Of a DNA stretch of 64,000 nucleotides, positions 57,520-64,000 are shown piece by piece. Numbering within the stretch: position 1 is the stretch's first letter; each line of letters opens with the position of its first letter. The position numbers were made by a program, and so were the translations under genes. Below the pieces are notes generated by a model, which was given only the letters and a program-made list of their open reading frames with translations, was not told the origin of the DNA and ran no database searches. This DNA comes from Karstenula rhodostoma CBS 690.94 (Eukaryota; Ascomycota; Dothideomycetes; Pleosporales; Didymosphaeriaceae): assembly GCA_010093485.1 (NCBI GenBank), contig MU001502.1, positions 144,057 through 208,056 on the forward strand. Reading direction: 5' to 3'.

Positions 57520-59295
57520 ATGTGTGGTGTCGCAGCAATCGCAGTTTGGCTATGTGCCTCCAGCCTGGCACGTGCAGCCTCGGGAACGTCGTTTGAGACG
57601 GTGGACACAGAACGGACGGATAGTTGGTCATCGCTCGCCAAAGGTCAATGACGTGTGGGAGTATCTAGGGATCCCGTATGCGCAGCCACCACTCGCAGAC
57701 TTGCGCTTTGCGGCGCCACAAAAGTATAAAGGGAACGGCTCGTACAAAGCGGACAGTTTTGTAAGAACTTTATCGAGATGTCTCGGGCCGGTTGACTGAT
57801 CTTAGTTCGTAGGGATAGTGCGTGTAGGCTGCATGTGATGGATGAGCTCCTATCTGACCAATCACAGCGACTGTCCCCAACAGGCCGCTGTCCAGCCTGC
57901 GTTTCCGGGCTTCACTCCTCAAGCGCTGAGGATATTGGCGTACTTCACGGGTGCTGCTAATACGACTGTGAGGCATTTCGTCTGATAGCAAGTTCTTACT
58001 GAAATCAGCGCAGCGCAGTGAGGATTGTCTGACTTTGAACATTTGGTCTAAGCCAACCGCAAAGTCTCACAAGGCAGATAAGCCTGTCTTTATTTTGTTC
58101 CATGGAGGACGTAAGTTGATCTCATTCTGCTTTTCGACTTTGTATCTCTTGTCCCTGACTTTTTCCAACAGGATTCGCGGGCGGCAATACCAACACCCCA
58201 TTCGCCAATGGACAATACCTCGCTGACGCAGAAGACATCATCGTCGTCTCCGCGAACTACCGCCTCAACGTCTTCGGCTTCCCAGGCGCTCCCGGCGCCG
58301 CCACCAACCTCGGCCTACGCGACCAGCGCCTCGCCGTAGAATGGATCCACGCAAACATCCAAAATTTCGGCGGCAGCCCCCAGAAAATCATCATTGGCGG
58401 CCAGTCCTCTGGAGGCGTCGGCGTAGACTGGTGGTCCTACGCATACACGCAAAACCCCCTCGTCCACGGCCTCGTCTCAACGTCCGGCAACGTCTTCAGC
58501 TTCCCCACGAACACGCCGGAGAGGCACCTCTCCAACTGGATCGCCCTCTCCGCCTCCCTCGGCTGCGGCAACGCCTCGTCCCCTCCCTCCTCAACCCTCA
58601 CCTGCATGCGCGCCCTCCCCTTCTCCACCATCTCCTCCGCCGTGTCCAAAATCCCCCCCACCCCCGGCGGCAGCCCCGTCCGCTCCACGCCCCCCTTCTA
58701 CCCCACCGTCGACAACGACACCGTCTTCGCAGACTATACCGCCCTCTCCTCCGCCGGCCGCTTCGCACCCCTCCCCTACTTCCACAGCCACAACCACCAC
58801 GAGCAGGGCTACTACGTGATCCCGGCGTACGCGCAGGGCCGCAACGTCAGCGATGCGCAGGCCGCGCAGTTCCTGCTTGAGTCCTTCGTGTGTCCCGTGT
58901 CTTACGAGGCGCGGCGGCGCGTGCAGGCTGGCGTGCCGACGTGGGTGTATCGCTACTTCGGCGACTGGGATAACACGCGGTTGTATCCGACGAGCGGGGC
59001 GTACCACGGGACGGAGCTGCATATGCTGCTCAATAGCTCCGAGGATGCGAGTGGGCTCCCGCAGACGGCCGCGCAGAAGGACACGGTGAGGCTTTTCCAG
59101 CGTGCGCTGGCTGCTTTTGTGGAGGATCCCAGGGAGGGGCTGGAGAGGCTTGGGTGGCCGGGGTTTGATCCTGAGAAGGAGAGCTGGGGGGAGGTGGCGG
59201 TGGGGAATCGGGCGCGTGTGACGTTTGCGCGGCCGGGGGTGTATGATGCGGGGTGTGGGAATGTTACGCTGGGGGCTTTGTCGACGGGGGCGTGA
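57520..59295 (+). CDS. Type-B carboxylesterase/lipase, secreted; apparent +1 frameshift near the N-terminus
   Basis: Hydrolyses carboxylic esters outside the cell. Exons 57520-57760, 57813-57817 (5-nt microexon), 57868-57967, 58014-58110, 58172-59295; introns of 52, 50, 46 and 61 nt. Signal peptide MCGVAAIAVWLCASSLARA. The microexon GGATA restores SFGYDCPQQ, the conserved first-disulfide region. Other motifs: YLGIPYAQPPLADLRFA, SEDCLTLNIW, FHGGRFAGG, the nucleophile in GGQSSGGVG (usual GESAGG) and the His in SGAYHGTEL. Summed exon length is 3n+1. The signal-peptide frame and the TQNGRIVGH frame meet at 57601-57604 (GTGGACACAG), where one surplus G explains the shift. Either a pseudogenising insertion, a sequencing error, or (less likely, no branch site) a 52-nt intron ending GGATAG. 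About 521 residues if read through. Gene identity secure; integrity uncertain. Confidence 0.85.
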
Positions 59296-60879
59296 GGGGT
59301 GGTAGTAGCCTCAGTAGAAATCATTTAACAGGATAAAATTAACCTATTTGAAGAGATTGTAAGCCTTTTGAATACTGCGATTTGGTGCGCGTCTTGCGGA
59401 AGTGCTTGATACGAAGCGGATGTGCTGGGCAAGTTTTGTGAAAAGGTCTCCCCACTCGCAACCGAAGCCGCGCCTGTATTGTATCAATTCTAACCATGAA
59501 ATGGGCAGTTTCGACGCAAAAGAAATCTGAAGGAACACTCCTGAATACATCGATCCCGTCCAGAGTGCGAGAATCAATGTGGCAAGGTCATACACACTTG
59601 CTGCATGCTAGATATCAACCACATACCCGACATAAATAACCAACATTTCCACAAAATACATATCATTTATAGCAAATTTATTGCATGATTGTGAGCTCCT
59701 GAACTCAGTTACCCATTGTTGTCGATGTTGGTTGTAGTCGCCCCTGATGCGCAACCACACCCAACCCAATCTACGTGGAAACCAACAATCTATCTACAAC
59801 TGTTTTGATCGGGAAACCCCTCTCACCATACAAGTTTCCTCCTATTTGCGAGTCCATCAATCCTCAAACAGCCCACCTATAAAGCAGCCCCTTCTGCGCT
59901 TCGAACGCAAAAGTACGCTGCTTGTGAAGTTGCACTGCAACCTATACAGCTGATATGCTGAATATATACACAATAAAATTTCGAAAAAGCACAAGTTGAA
60001 AAAGATCAATGGAGATGGTCCTTGTGGGTTCTGTAGTATGTAAGCATCTGTTAAAATGGTGTGTTAGAATGCTGTTGACTTGGGCGTTTAGGTCTCATCG
60101 CGAGGTTGCTTCCCGATTGATCTGCTGGCATCGAGGTGCAGTTGAGGGCAAGAAGGATCCAGGACGCGACCGCGGATATGGTTGCTACCGCGAATATGGT
60201 TGCTGCAGTGCCTGATCTAACTACGATGCATCCTGGGCCGGCTCAGGTACTTGCCCTCGTATGAAGCCTCGCGCTTTGCTAAGGTCGACTTGTAGATCCT
60301 ATATTTGCCCTGTCTGGTAACATTAGATACATTCTCCCCTTTCGTAAATATTGCGAGGTACCACGGAAGACGTAGGCCTGACTACGATCTTTTGAGGCGA
60401 CCGTGTGGAGCAACATGGATTGGACACTTCAGAGACCAGGAATGCCTTGGCCGCCTCTAATACCGAAACGCTCAGGCTACTCCCACCGAAGTCGCTATTG
60501 GCTGGTACGACTTTGAAATTTCACTTGTTGCCATGCTAGCGGTTCGTTTAGGGAGCCCAAAGGTGAATGAATCGACCGGGGAGGCGAATCCGTGGCAGCC
60601 GCCCTGGCCACACCGATCTCAATTGGGATTATAAACCCAATAGCATGGTTCAACTGCTTCAATGCTTCCAGTTCAGAGGGGCTGAAGGCCTGTGCCAGGT
60701 TAGACGCGTTGGGAGAGTCGACGAAGTGTTTATATTGCGGCCAGTCCTAGCACACCCTGTACCTTAACGCCCACCACTCCGATTCTCCCAACCAATCCGA
60801 ACCACCATCTGAGCTCGCAGTACTGCTTCGGAAGCTTCTTTCATCCAATCTCTTTCTTTCCCATCTGTACTCTGGTACC
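59296..60879. other. Intergenic, no gene seen
   Basis: About 1.6 kb, AT-rich around 59600-59990. An 83-codon minus-strand hydrophobic frame at 59344-59595 is not supported by any motif. Confidence 0.45.
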
Positions 60880-63130
60880 ATGGGACCAAAAGCCAGCCCG
60901 ACCACGCCTCCCAAAGCGCCGTTCAAAGCGCCCCTCGCGACGCCGATATCTGATCAGTTTACCAAGACTGCATGGGATAGAATACGGGACTAGTCCAATG
61001 AGTACAAGCGCAGTGAGCGGATACGTAAGTCTTGGCCATTCCATGTTCAATGCGCTGGGCTACTCTTGCTTTTAAGACAGCTGAGCACTCCAACCGACCA
61101 TCCGAATCTTCTTTTTTCATGTGAGGCGCAATTGCTAACACGGTGTTTCGATAGTCATGGCATGGATCCGTTCGGCGACCAGAATCCCCGTGAAGGTCTG
61201 CACAACAGGCAATAAAACTTGGGTGAATTTGAAGTCCTTCAAGAAGGGCGTAAACGACATTGTGGAGCGGAAAGTTTGCCCGCCGCGCTACGTTCCAACG
61301 GCTCTCGAGGACACCATATCGCGACGCGGACATGTGGCGGCGTCCTATGCTCAGGCCGAAGGGTCCGATCTGTCCAAATCTACCCTCGGCCACCAGCATT
61401 TCCTAGCAGAACTGTTCAGCATGAAGGCTATCCTCGATACAATAGAAACGCCTGACGACTTGGTTGCCACTGCCACATCCGTCCCAAATGCCCCAGACGC
61501 CAACGCTTTCGATGTATTGGAAGATACCATGGATGTAGCGTTCGAAGGTGACGAGCTTTGGCAAGAGCTGAAGGTCGTCTCGGAAGGGATCTGGCAACTT
61601 GCCTATCTGCTTGTTGAGAGTATGACTCGATTCAAATCCAGTATGACGAGCCCCAGCGCCCTCGCTGAGGCAGCATGGGTCGCGGTAGGGGCGCATGCAT
61701 TAGCGATGGGTATCTGCGCCTCCATCCAACTCCAGACTGGTATCCATTGGCCAGGTTTGTTGGAATTGATCACCGAGCTGCATGCAAAAGGAAACACTGA
61801 AGCTTTGCGGGTACTGCCGATCCACGAGTACATGAAGCAATTCGAGCATACAGCCAAGGAAGCCATTGCGAACCCTTCACCGGCAGTGGCCTATCCCAGA
61901 ATCTTGAAACCAGCGTTGGCAAAGACAATTCAAAAGGATTTGCAGAATCCCCAGCACTCGGTTGCGCACACGCACGTTGTCTTGAAGTAGCTTCTTGTCG
62001 ACTGTCGTGCCTTGTGCAAGTCTGTGCCTAATGACGACGAGGCATGGTTGTCGCGAACGTGGCTCAAGAAATTTCCCTTAGCCCGGACGTTCGTCAATTA
62101 TGTCAATTCACGGACGAAAGCGAATGCGCTGCTGGCTACGGTAGAGGCCATGTTCTTGCTGCAGACCACCGCCGCCGCCGCGAGCATTTCCAGCAGCAAA
62201 ATGTTCGAGAAGTCGTTCCAGCAGGTACTTGGATTTGCCAGTTCCGTGAAAAGATTTATAAGGACCATTCCGTCACTGGTTTTGAAGCTTTTTGAGACGT
62301 CGCTTCTACGCGAATTGGACGACGTTAGCAATCTGTGCGACTTAGTTGAAAAGCTTCGATTCAGCACGGCCACCTCTTTTCCTTGGACACTTGGTAACCA
62401 GGTGCTGGCCATACTGCAGTTACTGAACCATGCAACCGCGACGACGATCCACCAACACAAGGTTGTGGGCGCCGTGATCCATGCGTACAATGCTCTTCGG
62501 CATAAAGTTCAGGGGTTTTGACCAATCAAGATCTTCGGGACACTTATGAAGATACTCCAGACTGAAGTGTTTCCTGAGAACGCGCAACCAACGGACAACT
62601 TCTGCGAGGCATTCTCGAATTACGCCAACAGACGTCCTCCAGTTTCAGACGGCGTTTTTACGTCGGATGATGGCAAACGCGGTAGTCCCTCGATAGTCCA
62701 CCAGTGCCCATTTCCGGTGTCTGATGCCCTGATGGCCAAGAACGACCTTCGAAAAAAGCTTCGCGGGGCGAGCGCTGACCCAGCTACTTTACCGAACGCG
62801 GCCGACTGGAATATCGTTCACGTTATGCAACAGCTTCGATACACTGCCAACCAAGAGTTCAACGGCGACATTCCTGTCGCTCAAGTGAACTTTATCGCCA
62901 TCTTCTTGCTGTGTATCGAGCTGCTGACGGCATTCAACCAGTCATTGGACGCACCGCTCGACTCTGAAGTGGCCTCGCGGATGGTCGACAGGACGACGAA
63001 AGTCTTGGAGGAGCTGGACTCGACAGGAACCACTGTCGTTCATGCCACAGGACAAGTTGCTGCGCTGGTCGCAGCGTTCCGAAACTTTGACCACCGATCG
63101 CAGGAGGATTTGCTGTGGGAGAAATTGTAG
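60880..63130 (+). pseudogene. Unrecognised long gene broken by three in-frame stops
   Basis: Exon 1 from ATG 60880 (MGPKASPTTPPKAPFKAPLATP) to a GTAAGT donor at about 61025, then an intron with a TTGCTAACAC branch and acceptor CGATAG near 61154. Exon 2 continues in one frame to the TAG at 63128-63130. The frame is interrupted by TAG 60991-60993, TAG 61988-61990 and TGA 62519-62521, yet stays open and protein-like on both sides of each. The sequence is mostly helical, with repeated acidic/hydrophobic stretches (FDVLEDTMDVAFEGDELWQELK, LVLKLFETSLLRELDDVSNLCDLVEKL, NFIAIFLLCIELLTAFNQSLD). About 700 codons in all. No known family recognised. Each stop is one C-to-T change from a sense codon (CAG or CGA). 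In-frame introns of 42 and 54 nt could remove two stops but their donors are poor. Confidence 0.55.
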
Positions 63131-64000
63131 AGGCGAATGAAGAAAAATGTATGATGGGAAGGTTGAAGGAGGTTGTTGTTCCACTGGTTTGCGAGTGGGT
63201 CGGCTAGCTCAGCGCAGCGGGCAGGCGCGGCCGAGTCACGACTGCTTTGAGTTCGGCGCAGTTGCAGCTGTTGTTAATTTTTCCTTTGGAATAACGAGGT
63301 TGTGTATACTTGAAAGATATGATTTATCGTTTCCTCGAATTGTTGAATCGGATACGTTGTTGTATTTGGAGAAGAGCGCCTTATTCGAGTTTCGTGCCGG
63401 TAGTGAGCATGTGGTGATTATTTCATAAATGAAAGCTTACCCATCCTACTTGAGTGAAGGTACTTTGGAGCGATGGAGGAAGAGAAGATGGGAATTGCAA
63501 TCTGTCCACACTGAAGACTGTAATTTCAGAACGTGTCCTTGGACAGATGCAACACCATTCAGGGAATGATATGTGCCAAAGGCTACAGTATCAAAAAGAA
63601 GAGATTGCAACAACCTTGAACAAATGAAAGCTCTGTATGTCTGAGCTCGGGGATTCAATGAACAAGAAAGATCGCAATGGCTCGACAGGAGTGCTGACGG
63701 CCCTCGACGCAGTGTAGGAGAAATGGAGACGGAGGACACCGAAAGTACAAGAGATCAGAGTTAGCCTGAGGCGGTAGAATACGTTGCTTGTACAAAGGAT
63801 GACCGGAAATGGCAAGAGTTCGCGATATCGTTGGGAAGGCAGCTGCGAGTTCGGAGCGCACACAAACGTCCTGTCCTGGAGATTTTACGAACATGCACAG
63901 ACTACGGGACTCGTATCCTATTCACCGTAGCCTGGGGCGGTGATTAGCTTTGCCTGAGTCGACGATCGGGAGCGCAGCCGTCGCTTGCCCCTCCTTCGTA
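63131..64000. other. Right end, no gene seen
   Basis: About 870 bp without a supported frame, repeat or RNA gene. Confidence 0.45.

Noticed and set aside
57568..57619. 52-nt intron as explanation of the esterase frame offset
   Set aside because: It would have GT..AG ends and the right length modulo 3, but lacks a branch site, has a poor donor, and would remove the conserved TQNGRIV segment.
60880..63130. Stop-codon reassignment or programmed readthrough
   Set aside because: Intact genes in the window end at TAA, TAG and TGA, and the stop contexts (TAGT, TAGC, TGAC followed by CA) are not the strong TGA-CTA readthrough motif; nonsense mutations are simpler.
63195..63260. Possible tRNA-like segment (GGCTAGCTCAGCGC)
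   Set aside because: No matching B box or cloverleaf pairing; no tRNA or rRNA gene seen anywhere in the window.

Overview
This window is nuclear DNA from a filamentous ascomycete (Pezizomycotina; possibly a dothideomycete, but the class is inferred only from general resemblance). The evidence is short introns (mostly 44-80 nt) with GT..AG ends and CTRAY-like branch sites, a velvet regulator (veA), WSC and GLEYA surface proteins, a Mid1 calcium-channel subunit, a SAT4/rhodopsin-fold membrane protein and fungal Zn2Cys6 chemistry. Exon models below were built by hand. For the multi-exon genes I checked that the summed exon length divides by three and that family motifs read through each junction. 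One scaffold gap (70 N) lies inside the Mid1 gene.

Left part (1-17 kb): the 5' part of a P-type plasma-membrane H+-ATPase runs off the left edge, behind a gene-free leader of about 3.5 kb. Then come an unrecognised 609-residue protein, a secreted alpha/beta hydrolase, an unrecognised 274-residue protein, a 15-bp minisatellite, a two-WSC-domain secreted protein with a Thr-rich repeat stalk, and a phenol-hydroxylase-type FAD monooxygenase.

Middle (17-34.5 kb): dihydropyrimidinase and an M20-family beta-ureidopropionase/N-carbamoylase are divergently transcribed from a 403-bp shared promoter carrying an 11-bp inverted repeat and GATA sites. This is a two-gene module for the reductive breakdown of pyrimidines. 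A conserved unknown, Mid1, Spt4 (with an unusual N-terminal extension) head-to-head with protein phosphatase 5, O-acetylhomoserine sulfhydrylase and the developmental regulator veA follow. This is a dense housekeeping block.

Gene-poor stretch (34.5-43.5 kb): about 9 kb without a convincing intact gene. It holds short tandem repeats, a perfect 26-bp palindrome and two decayed coding remnants.

Right part (43.5-64 kb): a GLEYA-type adhesin-like protein; a Zn2Cys6-ankyrin protein whose C-terminus appears frameshifted; an approximately 800-bp array of a repeated GCGCACC motif leading into a small membrane protein; a peroxisomal acyl-CoA synthetase (C-terminal AKL) with two CCTCGG fatty-acid response motifs upstream; a SAT4-type membrane protein; a type-B carboxylesterase with a 5-nt microexon and an apparent one-base frameshift; and a long unrecognised gene broken by three in-frame stops. 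The clustering of broken genes at this end suggests an accessory, decaying region, though base-calling errors cannot be excluded from sequence alone. I did not find a clear unknown defence-type or biosynthetic cluster. The most unusual items are the GCGCACC array, the Spt4 fusion, the shared pyrimidine promoter and the microexon.
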